Shown here piece after piece: positions 38,001-44,802 of a stretch of DNA of 64,000 bases; position 1 is the stretch's first letter; each line of letters starts with the position of its first letter. The notes under the pieces were generated by a model. That model saw only the letters and a program-made list of their open reading frames with translations, was not told where the DNA came from and made no database searches. Made by a program: the position numbers and the translations under genes. The DNA comes from CAJJDF01 sp965657945 (lineage in GTDB: Bacteria; Bacteroidota; Bacteroidia; Flavobacteriales_D; CAJJDF01): positions 108,494 to 172,493 of the forward strand of contig CBFHPW010000002.1 of assembly GCA_965657945.1 (NCBI GenBank), read 5' to 3'.

Positions 38001-41000
38001 GCACAGCACTTGTATCAAATACAATGTTTCCTGTTGCATCCAAATACAACGTGGTATCATGAGTTAGTATGATTGGAGCAAACGTATCAATTAAATACAC
38101 AAAGGCTATTGCAGAATCAATGTTTCCACTTCCATCTTGGATGTAAGCCGTTACCTCAATTGAATCGTTGGCACATGTGGCACTCGTGTGACTCAACCAT
38201 ACTGAATCAATCGTACAGTTGTCCCAAGTTGATGTCACAATGTCAGACGTATCGAAACTTACAGTTCCTGCTGCTGATACATACACCGTTGCATTTTGAA
38301 CTGCAATGTTTGGAACGATGGTATCACTTACAGTCACGTTCGCTATGCACGAATCGATGTTTCCAGAGTTATCTCTTACGTAAACGGTTACTTGTTCGTT
38401 TGAGTTAGAACAGATATAATCTTTAGATTGTACTTCAAGTACATTAGATTCAAAACCATAAGCTAGCAAAGTCGTATTGCTTGGAGTTAAGGTCAAAGGA
38501 GTTGACCAGGCGGATGAACTATACCATCTTAATCCGCTCGTGTTCTGACTGGAAGAATAGGATAATTCTCTTACTTGTAAATCAGCCATAGATGTCGGTT
38601 CAATCATGAATGCATACCTTCCAGATGACAACTGAATTCCTGTTAATGGAATTGATACAAGGCCTGTATTAGTCACTGTATATGCCGTTGAAACTAATGC
38701 AGTTGACAAGGTAGAATCTGAATAAATAGTCAAGTTAATTGGTGCAGAACCTCCATTTAATCGTTCTACATGAAACTTAAATACAGTCAATTCTGAGTTG
38801 TAATCAACCACGAATGTATTTCCTACGAATGATGTATCCCCATTTGAAGGGTTATAATAAATATTTCGAGCAAAGGTTGCAGTATTTGTAGAATCATAAG
38901 AGATCGTTGCATTCGCAGGATAACGCAAAGCTCCTGACATCCAAAGACTCTCCACCCCGCAATTATCGGTAAATCCATTTTGTACAAACGATGTATCAAT
39001 AGATACCGAACCGTTTGAATCTAAATATACAGTTGTATCAACACAAGTTATCGTTGGATTGATTGTATCGAGAACAGTAATTGTTGCCGATGCACTGTCT
39101 GTGTTTCCTGATAAATCCACTGCATACACTGTTACGTTTACTGAATCATTGGCACAGGTTGCTGAAGTAGCACTCATCCAAACTGAGTCAAGGGTACAGT
39201 TTTCTGTGACACTCTTAAGCACAGCGCTTGTATCAAACGCAATGTTTCCAGTTGCATCTACATACAACGAGGTATCGTGAGCTACTAAGGTTGGAGCAAA
39301 CGTATCAATTAAATACACAACAGCTATGGCAGAATCAATGTTTCCACCTCTATCTTGGATGTAGGCTGTTACGTTAATTGAATCGTTGGCGCATGTAGCA
39401 CTCGTGTGACTTAACCACACTGAATCAATTGTACAATTATCCCATGTAGAAGTCACAATGTCAGACGTATCTATACTTACAGTTCCTGCTGCTGATACAT
39501 ACACCGTTGTGTCAACACAAGTTATCATTGGCAAGATCGTATCAGTATTGGAATTATTGAGTGTCAAATTCAATGTCACAATACTATCACAGCCAACTCC
39601 ATTAGTTAATGTATCCGTTGCTGTATTATTGGAACTCGTATAAGTTACTCCATTTATCCAAGTGTAACTGTCACAGGCTGTTTGAATATCTGTTCCTGTA
39701 GTGGACGCTAAGATCGTTAAGTCTAAAGTTACAATTGAATCAAATCCTGCAGCATTGGTTAAGGTGAATGTTGCCGTGTCATTATCTGAGGTATATGTAT
39801 TTCCATCAATCCATGTATATGAATCACATGCCGTTTGAATATCAGTTGAATAAGTAGCGGGTGTTGTTAATGCATTGAACTCAAACGCTCCGATATCCTT
39901 AGCTCCATTATTAAAAAAACCACGTTGATCGTTACCTGGAACAGTTACTGAACCATTTGATCCAGTAAATCCTGCATCAATGGCTACACTTCCCGCAGAA
40001 AGCGCTAAAGTCAATACACCGCTGGTAGCACCGTTAAGCGCTAAGCTGCTCGATAAATTCAAGTTCGCCTGAGTTCCCGTTATTGTGCCAGTACCGGAAG
40101 GTGTGATAGAAGATCCTGCATAGGTTTCAATGATATTAGAACCATTGTCAATAATATTCGATGCCCAAGAATCTGTGTTGAAGTCGATATCTGCTGGTCC
40201 ACCATTTACCGTGTTTTGAGCAATAATGTTGTTCTTTAAATATAATTTTCCCGGACCTTGTTGCATGTAAACGACATAAACACCACCTCCTTTCCCAGAT
40301 GCGGAGGATACAGAGTTGTAAGCAATAGTATTGTTAGTTAAGACTGTTTGGTTGTACCAGGATAGAATTGCACCTCCACTTGTTTCGGAGGAATTAGCGG
40401 TAAATGTTGAATTTGTTACATGCACTGTATTAGAACGGAAAAAACCCATACCTCCAGCCACATTGTGGTAACCGACACCAAACTCGTTACCATCGGTAGA
40501 TGAATTATTGTTGAAAGTACATCGGTTGATTGTCACATAATTCCCTTGAAGTGAATAAAGACCTCCAGCACCATATGCCTTACCAGTGGCGCTGTTATTA
40601 CGAATGATGCAATCATTTAAGCGCAAATCTGGGTGAAAGGAAGTGTTTCCGCGTAAGTAAATACCACCAGCGAAATAGTAATTAGTCGTAACACCGTTAT
40701 CAATTTCATTGTTTTCAATAATACAATTATTGAGCGTAACAATATTATTTCGGGTTTGATCCAAGACCGTGATCCCCCCGGCATTTTTTTCCTGATTGGT
40801 ATTGAATCCGTTGCGGATCGTCAAATGTTCTAGGGTAATATCATGATTTATAGTAAAAACACATCTATCGGCTGTTCCAGGAGTTGGAGCGGATTGAATA
40901 AATGTTAGACCTGCACCATCACCAACAATTGTTAGAGCTTTCAACAGAGAGAACCCCGTGATTGCAGCATCACCTGTTTCTTGGGCGTCTGTCCAATCAA

Positions 41001-41193
41001 ACGTACCGGAAAGTGCAACCGTATCTCCACTAGAAGCTGCGTTATAAGCAGCTGTGAAGGATCTCTTCGCGGTCGAAGGTGATAATCCGTTATTAGAATC
41101 GTTCCCTGTAGAACTGTTCGCGTAATAAGTTGTTTGGGCTTGACTCAAAACCGAAATAAATCCAACAAGAAGAGATAAAGATAAATGTTTCAT
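32047..41193 (-). CDS. Giant T9SS adhesin with parallel beta-helix, HYR/Ig-like repeats and CHU_C anchor
   Basis: The 3048-residue secreted protein has a signal peptide (1-19, ending LSQAQ). A pectate-lyase-like parallel beta-helix (~20-445) ends in a choice-of-anchor-Q motif (AIDAGF, DIGAFEFN). Two TACDSYTW repeats are at ~450-550. Twenty-three HYR/Ig-like repeats of ~80 residues (551-~2945) follow, each with a DNC-type motif and usually paired cysteines. The C-terminus (~2948-3048) is a gliding-motility/CHU_C type B sorting domain with FISPNGDGKNDFW and IFNRYGTLVFEQRGY. Repeats 1-9 form three triplets, and the third repeat of each holds an inserted domain (residues ~754-925, 1158-1308, 1541-1780). 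It should be a long surface filament exported by T9SS; adhesion is an inference. No catalytic residues were identified. Confidence 0.9.
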   Translation of the reverse strand: MKHLSLSLLVGFISVLSQAQTTYYANSSTGNDSNNGLSPSTAKRSFTAAYNAASSGDTVALSGTFDWTDAQETGDAAITGFSLLKALTIVGDGAGLTFIQSAPTPGTADRCVFTINHDITLEHLTIRNGFNTNQEKNAGGITVLDQTRNNIVTLNNCIIENNEIDNGVTTNYYFAGGIYLRGNTSFHPDLRLNDCIIRNNSATGKAYGAGGLYSLQGNYVTINRCTFNNNSSTDGNEFGVGYHNVAGGMGFFRSNTVHVTNSTFTANSSETSGGAILSWYNQTVLTNNTIAYNSVSSASGKGGGVYVVYMQQGPGKLYLKNNIIAQNTVNGGPADIDFNTDSWASNIIDNGSNIIETYAGSSITPSGTGTITGTQANLNLSSSLALNGATSGVLTLALSAGSVAIDAGFTGSNGSVTVPGNDQRGFFNNGAKDIGAFEFNALTTPATYSTDIQTACDSYTWIDGNTYTSDNDTATFTLTNAAGFDSIVTLDLTILASTTGTDIQTACDSYTWINGVTYTSSNNTATDTLTNGVGCDSIVTLNLTLNNSNTDTILPMITCVDTTVYVSAAGTVSIDTSDIVTSTWDNCTIDSVWLSHTSATCANDSINVTAYIQDRGGNIDSAIAVVYLIDTFAPTLVAHDTSLYVDATGNIAFDTSAVLKSVTENCTLDSVWMSATSATCANDSVNVTVYAVDLSGNTDSASATITVLDTINPTITCVDTTVYLDSNGSVSIDTSFVQNGFTDNCGVESLWMSGALRYPANATISYDSTNTATFARNIYYNPSNGDTSFVGNTFVVDYNSELTVFKFHVERLNGGSAPINLTIYSDSTLSTALVSTAYTVTNTGLVSIPLTGIQLSSGRYAFMIEPTSMADLQVRELSYSSSQNTSGLRWYSSSAWSTPLTLTPSNTTLLAYGFESNVLEVQSKDYICSNSNEQVTVYVRDNSGNIDSCIANVTVSDTIVPNIAVQNATVYVSAAGTVSFDTSDIVTSTWDNCTIDSVWLSHTSATCANDSIEVTAYIQDGSGNIDSAIAFVYLIDTFAPIILTHDTTLYLDATGNIVFDTSAVLTSVTENCTIDSVWMSATTASCANDSVNITVYAVDLSGNMDSATATVTVLDTINPTIACVDTTVYLDSNGLAYLDTSFIQNGFADNCGVDSVWSPLLSTSSFGQPSIFGFSYFDINSNQFAGQTFELTSYIKINSVEVNFTSVSSGSFRMVIYQDSGLNAIDSTEIAISSIGNKVFPFSNLNLTSGRYSWVIKPLNSGGSRIKVMARISNSISAFFRYTNGNPDNYLSSRTYDAYFLINYPNPTFNCSNSNEQVTVYVRDNSGNIDSCVANVTVRDSIVPNIAVQNATVYVSAAGTVSFDTSDIVTSTWDNCTVDSVWLSHTSATCANDSIEVTAYIQDGSGNIDSAMARVYVLDTLLPILVAHDTTLYLDASGNVAFDTSAVLTSVTENCTLDSVWMSATSASCANDSVNVTVYAVDLSGNMDSASATITVLDTINPTILCVDTTFYIDSLGVARVPVISLQDGYADNCGVDSVWTNLGSFLTTAIDTTYFFSQSSGVYSNLTSAISLNNGNTWDDPELEIPLGFNFNFYGNTLDSLIITGYGAELGLTSNQITPVIVPLGVDLIDRGSENGLSLSPISYKTTGVAGNRITKIEWKNAGFYHGDTDDDDVYEDYVNLQLWIYENGNKIEFHYGPTVLNDFIASYDGENGPWGVGISSLFDYDGYDYKGKSQILSGNPLSPTVEFLDDGDGLAYMSGIIPNGTIYRFTPISLSDTLLFSCGQSSPIPLYIRDNSGNMDSCVANVTVLDTIAPAITVTDTMVYLAANGQFDFDTSFVVTSTWDNCTVDSVWMNVDSALCSDVNGTTGFINVTTTIRDGSGNTSSATSRVVVLDTISPIVNLANDTVYLNSMGTASTSLSIIENGSTDNCGIATIALSDSAFSCANIGMNTVTVTVTDNSGNVSSADATVLVVDSVNPIVVCQPTTAYLDATGNARIVASDINNGSSDNCNNITLSASQTAFTCADLGVNSVTLTVTDANGNVDSCVTTVTVIDLTPPVASCRPDTIYLNASGVATLAASDIDNSSSDNCSVSLSLSQTTFNCSSIGANTVTLTVRDAQGLTSTCTTTVTVLDTLAPTMVCQSVTVNLDASGNAIITTSDVNNGSSDNCGMTMSLSNTTFDCTNIGTNTVTLVGIDGSGNVDSCTAVVTVVDATAPVVICKPATIYLDSSGNATLTIADVDNGSSDNCGMTLSLSNTAFTCADLGTNTVTLIGTDGNGNSDTCTATVTVVDNTPPVMPPYLSGGAFDIYLDSTGKAPILPYSFALGTSGLPGPAFDNCDGLSITISKNYVYCSDIGIDTMVITATDFSGNTTVGLVAFDIQDTLSPVMNCQPVTVNLDALGVATITTMDVDNGSTDNCDFTLSLSQTTFTCADLGTNMVTLTGTDASGNTSTCTAVVTVVDAINPIALCKSATIYLDSNGVARLVASDIDNGSSDICGVTLSITDTLFTCSDAGANNVTLTATDVAGNTSTCVAVVTVLDTIAPVAICKADTLYLNASGTASLTAAMINDGSSDNCTFTMSVSQSTYTCTDLGTSMAMLTVTDASGNTSTCTSAITVLDTLAPIMSCAPATIYLDAMGMATLTASEVDGGSSDNCGIVTMSVSRSTFTCADIGTTTVTLTGVDASGNRSTCTTTLTILDTLAPVVLCKSTTIALDATGNATITTIDVDNGSSDNCGITLSLSNSTFNCTQVGVNTVTLTGVDASGNTASCTATVTVVDNLAPTAVCQNITISLDANGQATIVASDVDGGSFDNCAVSSVNVDKTDFDCSNVGRNQVTLTVTDLYGNVSSCVATVTVEDNVAPVVFCPADKNRTVRNTTCTYVVEDFAWESSNTDNCIVNGTTTEQFPAAGTEVSAVNGRVTITIVTTDASMNADSCTFDVIVNCEQELDIPQFISPNGDGKNDFWDLAELGNYPQNVVKIFNRYGTLVFEQRGYTNEFIGKSNVDDMARKAMGNGMLPNGTYFYVIDLGTNTVDKKVYNGYVQINK
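32350..39543 (-). repeat. Array of 23 HYR/Ig-like coding repeats
   Basis: Each unit of ~240 bp begins D-T-x-x-P and ends with a strand such as VTVLD. Units 1-9 form three super-repeats: 39543-38326 (residues 551-956), 38325-37177 (957-1339) and 37176-35761 (1340-1811). Each is a near-copy of the triplet TSTWDNC-, SVTENC- and DNCGV-type repeats. Units 10-23 (35760 to about 32350) are simpler, mostly with four cysteines each. Units at the same triplet position resemble each other more than their neighbours, which indicates duplication of a whole triplet. Confidence 0.85.
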
Positions 41194-41262
41194 TTTAATT
41201 GTTTTAATTTGTTGCGAAAATAAGGATTTTATTTTAACTGAAAATGAAGAGTAATTAAATTT

Positions 41263-41578
41263 TTAGTTTGTCTCTAAGTAATTCTGCTCGCAGACTGGCG
41301 AATTGAAGACAACGGCACCATTTATTGTTACCTCTAAATTGGCTGCTAGAATAGAAAAGAAATTGGTTGTTGTAGTGCCATACCTTCCCATGTAAATGAG
41401 CACTTTTTTAAATGAAAGGTCTTCCCGCCCCATTGAAAAAATAGGTTGAAGTGAACTTAATGTCGTTTATTTCACCTGTTCTGTTGTTTGAGACAGTAAT
41501 AGAACCATTTCCTGAAGCATTCAATGAAAAGAGATTTAACAACGATACTAGGACAAAAACAAACTGTTTTTTCTCCAA
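41263..41578 (-). pseudogene. Frameshifted small secreted-protein gene
   Basis: Reading the minus strand from a TTG at 41578 gives a signal-peptide-like start (EKKQFVFVLVSLLNLFSLNA), then GNGSITVSNNRTGEIN and FFNGAGRPFI, and a TAA at 41408-41410. In the +1 frame the protein continues directly as KKVLIYMGRYGTTTTNFF, AANLEVTINGAVVFN and SPVCEQNYLETN, stopping at 41263-41265. Removing one base in the run at 41410-41412 joins the halves into about 105 codons. Both halves have protein-like composition, so this is one gene with a single-base insertion, a sequencing error, or a +1 recoding site. It lies 69 bases upstream of the giant adhesin. The family is not recognised. Confidence 0.6.
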
Positions 41579-42070
41579 TTAATTTTTACCCTTTTCTTTT
41601 GACAAACGATGTTTTTTATGATATAAATTATTAAAAAATAGAACTCTACATAAATTAACACAAAAGAACGATTCTTTCGACCACTATTATCGATGTACGA
41701 AGTAATATTGTTGTAAACAATCAAAGAAAAAGACCTAAAACATTGCATTAAAATCAATTAATAAAAACATCTTATTCATACTATTGATTAGTAACAAATT
41801 AAGTTCAAAATAATCAGTAGGTTCTTTACATAAAACAATCAAATCAAGATTCTATACGTAATATTGTAGTAATTTTTAACAGTTGATATTTCATACTAAT
41901 TTTTTATTCAGTAAATTAAACGGTTTTGAGCTAAAACAAAACCCTATAAGTATTTTCTACTATGTAGTACAAAAGAAGTGTTTTGTGTTATTAGTAAACT
42001 TCCTTCCTTAAAAACATTTGTACAACCAATGAATAAGTAGTAATATTGTAGTTAAATAAAGCTGCATACT
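41579..42070. promoter_or_regulatory. AT-rich intergenic region with three GTAATATTGT motifs
   Basis: This gap of about 490 bases has no convincing gene. It holds three copies of GTAATATTGTwGTwA at 41702-41716, 41858-41872 and 42040-42054, with 13 of 15 positions invariant. The last copy overlaps a promoter-like TTTG (42017-42020)-N20-TAATATTG in front of the PAS regulator. The copies may be binding sites for that regulator or alternative promoter cores. Confidence 0.45.
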
Positions 42071-43858
42071 ATGGAAATAAACTACAATTTACTTTATGAA
42101 CTTTCCAATTCTTCTGGGGACGCCTTTCAAGTGGCAGATGAAAGTGGCAGACTCATCTTTATCAATGACGAAGCTTCTCAACGCTTGGGCATAAAAAAAG
42201 AAGATGCTTCCAATTATTATGTTCCTGATTTTGAAAAGACTTTTGGAGAACGAAATAGTTTAAAATGGCAAGCGCATGTTCAGGAATTGAAAGAAAAAAA
42301 AATCATTCATGTAGACGGTGTTAATGTCAACAAAATAACAGGCGAGAAATTTCCTGTTGAGGTGTTGGTTCGGTACAAAGAAATAGATGGAAAAACTTAT
42401 ATAATTGCCACATCTCGGGATATTTCAGAACGGGCAAAACTTTATTCTGAGATTACCAATCAACAAAATACAATTACTACTTTATACAACACTTTTCAGC
42501 GGTTTATGGTTTCAATAGACTACAAAACAGAAGCTGATTTAGGACTGGATCGAGTAGTGGATTTTTTAAACTTTGATGTGATGAGTATTTACTTTTTTAG
42601 TCAAAAGAAAAATACCTTCATCAAAGACTATCAATACAATCGCTACGAAGAAAAGTTTCCCGATTTGATCGTACCTAAAGATGTTAGTTTTAATGAGTTT
42701 TATGGAATTTACTCGAAAATAAAGGAGGGTTCACCCCTGTTGCTCGAAGCATTTGACCCGCTTGTACAACAGATGACGTACAAATTAAACTCTAACAGAA
42801 TTTGTTACTTTTTACCATTAATAGACAACCTAAACTTTATCGGTTTTGTAAGAGTAGACGAAACAATAAATGAGGATGGCACTTATGAAAACAGATTGGA
42901 GAAGTACAAAAATTACAGTCGTATCATAAACAACTCAATGAGTTTACAAAAACGAAATATCGAGCTTGCAAAAAACAACAGACTTTTTACTAATCTCTAC
43001 GAATCTATTGATGATGTATTTTTTATCTATGACCTGATTAAAGACCGATATAAATTTATCAGTCCTTCTTGCAAACAAGTGCTTGGACTTAAACAAGAGC
43101 TATTTTACGAAAAGGAAATTTTAAATGAACCGCACGTTGTGGAAGAGGATAGAGGACTTTTCAAACAGGAGTGTAATACCCTTAAAAAGAAAGAGTTTAA
43201 CTCTTATGAATACCGAATAAAACTAAGCAACGGGCAGACCCGAAATATTTTAAAAAAAATGTATCCTGTTCGCAATAAAAACGGAAGCCTGATAGAGATA
43301 ACTGGTTTGTGTATGGATATTACGGAAAAGAAACAAAACGAAAAAAAGATTAAAATTTCAAATGAAATAATCAAATCGAAAAACAAAGAATTAGAAGAGA
43401 AAAATAAAAAAATTGAAGAACTACTGAGGCAACAAGAAACAGACTTGTATTTAAAAACTATTAAGCTGACCAATATTAACAGCATCCTCACCAAAACAAA
43501 AAATGAATTGGATTCTCTACTTTCAGAATATGACAACAAAGGAAAACAATATGTAAAAAAAATAGCAAAACAAATTGAAGATATCTTGAATAGCGGAAAC
43601 AACAATTGGCAAGAAATACAAATAGAATTTGAAAAAATAAGACCTCGATTCTTTAAATCATTAAGCGTGAATTTCCCGAATCTGACCCCAAACGACCTGA
43701 AACATTGCTACTACATTGTTACTGGATTAAGTAGTTCGGAAGTATCTGAATTGATAAATCTCGCTGTTCGATCGGTAGAAACGAGTAGATATCGAATCAA
43801 AAGAAAATTGAAATTACCTCGGGAAGTGTCCTTATTTGACTTCTTAAATAGGTATTAG
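42071..43858 (+). CDS. PAS-domain one-component regulator with LuxR-type HTH
   Basis: The 595-residue cytoplasmic protein has an N-terminal PAS domain (~8-125, with FQVADESGRLIFINDEASQR and ending in ATSRDISER). A GAF-like central region (~140-300) is followed by a second PAS (~310-425, ending GLCMDITEKK) and a coiled coil (~425-475). The C-terminal helix-turn-helix (~535-590: LTPNDLKHCYYIVTGLSS, then SVETSRYRIKRKL) is of the LuxR type found in Bacteroidota. There is no HisKA or HATPase domain, so it probably senses a signal and binds DNA directly. It is divergent from the giant adhesin gene and could control it. Confidence 0.82.
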   Translation: MEINYNLLYELSNSSGDAFQVADESGRLIFINDEASQRLGIKKEDASNYYVPDFEKTFGERNSLKWQAHVQELKEKKIIHVDGVNVNKITGEKFPVEVLVRYKEIDGKTYIIATSRDISERAKLYSEITNQQNTITTLYNTFQRFMVSIDYKTEADLGLDRVVDFLNFDVMSIYFFSQKKNTFIKDYQYNRYEEKFPDLIVPKDVSFNEFYGIYSKIKEGSPLLLEAFDPLVQQMTYKLNSNRICYFLPLIDNLNFIGFVRVDETINEDGTYENRLEKYKNYSRIINNSMSLQKRNIELAKNNRLFTNLYESIDDVFFIYDLIKDRYKFISPSCKQVLGLKQELFYEKEILNEPHVVEEDRGLFKQECNTLKKKEFNSYEYRIKLSNGQTRNILKKMYPVRNKNGSLIEITGLCMDITEKKQNEKKIKISNEIIKSKNKELEEKNKKIEELLRQQETDLYLKTIKLTNINSILTKTKNELDSLLSEYDNKGKQYVKKIAKQIEDILNSGNNNWQEIQIEFEKIRPRFFKSLSVNFPNLTPNDLKHCYYIVTGLSSSEVSELINLAVRSVETSRYRIKRKLKLPREVSLFDFLNRY

Positions 43859-43876
43859 TAATCGAACTCAAAAAGG

Positions 43877-43924
43877 CGGTTCCTTTCTCGAAGCTTAGGC
43901 TGAGAATTGGAATCGTTTTTTTTT
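43877..43924 (+). terminator. Intrinsic terminator after the PAS regulator
   Basis: A long imperfect hairpin (CGGTTCC / GGAATCG outer stem, TTCTC / GAGAA and AGC / GCT inner stems) is followed by nine T (43916-43924). It starts 18 bases after the stop. A weak promoter for panB (TTTT-N19-TACCTTTC, 43921-43951) begins within the T run. Confidence 0.75.
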
Positions 43925-43974
43925 CTATTAATTCAAAAAGAAGTACCTTTCCAACTATAAAAAATCCTTAAACT

Positions 43975-44790
43975 ATGTCAGTACATAAAGACGTAAAAAA
44001 AGTTACCACACACGTTTTACAAGAAATGAAGGCGAATGGAGAAAAAATCTCGATGCTCACAGCGTATGACTTCTCTTTGGCAAGAATCGTTGATGATGCC
44101 GGAATTGACGTGATCTTAGTTGGCGATTCAGCTTCCAATGTAATGGCTGGTCATGAAACTACTTTACCCATTACCTTGGATCAGATGATCTATCACGCTT
44201 CTTCTGTGATTCGGGCAATCGACAGGGCTTTGGTTGTGGTGGACTTGCCATTTGGCTCATACCAAGGAAACTCAAAAAGCGCTCTTGATTCTGCCATACG
44301 AATCATGAAAGAATCGGGTGCACATGCTGTAAAATTAGAGGGAGGATCGGAGGTTATCGAATCTATTTCAAGAATTCTTTCGGCAGGAATTCCAGTAATG
44401 GGTCACTTAGGGTTGACTCCGCAATCAATTTATAAATTTGGAACTTACACAGTTCGAGCGAAAGAAGAAGAGGAAGCAAAAAAACTCATTGAAGACGCCA
44501 AACTGTTGGAGGAAAAAGGATGTTTTTCAATTGTGTTGGAAAAAATTCCAGCCAAATTAGCTACGCGAGTTGCCCAAGAAGTTTCCGTGCCAATTATAGG
44601 AATTGGCGCAGGGGCTGGAGTTGATGGTCAAGTACTTGTGTTACATGATATGCTTGGTATTAACAATGAATTTAAACCTCGGTTTCTAAGAAAATATAAC
44701 AATTTGTACGAACAAATAAAAGATTCTATCTCTCACTACATAAAAGATGTGAGATCCAAAGATTTTCCGAACGAGAAAGAGCAATATTAA
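43975..44790 (+). CDS. panB: 3-methyl-2-oxobutanoate hydroxymethyltransferase
   Basis: PanB transfers a hydroxymethyl group from 5,10-methylene-THF to 2-oxoisovalerate, giving ketopantoate, the first committed step of pantothenate and CoA synthesis. The 271-residue protein has the (beta/alpha)8 signatures MLTAYDFSLARIVDDAGID, VGDSASNVMAGHETTLPIT (metal-binding Asp), VKLEGG and MGHLGLTPQS, with IGIGAGAGVDGQVLVLHDML near the end. Length and motifs are normal. panC and panD are not nearby. The GT-C-like gene follows 12 bases later. Confidence 0.95.
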   Translation: MSVHKDVKKVTTHVLQEMKANGEKISMLTAYDFSLARIVDDAGIDVILVGDSASNVMAGHETTLPITLDQMIYHASSVIRAIDRALVVVDLPFGSYQGNSKSALDSAIRIMKESGAHAVKLEGGSEVIESISRILSAGIPVMGHLGLTPQSIYKFGTYTVRAKEEEEAKKLIEDAKLLEEKGCFSIVLEKIPAKLATRVAQEVSVPIIGIGAGAGVDGQVLVLHDMLGINNEFKPRFLRKYNNLYEQIKDSISHYIKDVRSKDFPNEKEQY

Positions 44791-44802
44791 ACACCATGTA
44801 GC

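Noticed and set aside
32948..38408. Many open frames of 60-115 codons on the plus strand across the giant adhesin gene
   Set aside because: They lie antisense to the repeats, recur with repeat periodicity and have low-complexity Val/Leu/Ser-rich translations; they are shadows of the minus-strand gene.
41548..41757. 69-codon minus-strand frame overlapping the frameshifted gene's start
   Set aside because: It is rich in Ile/Tyr/Asn/Lys as expected for random AT-rich sequence, has no coherent domain or promoter, and conflicts with the better-supported secreted-protein frame.
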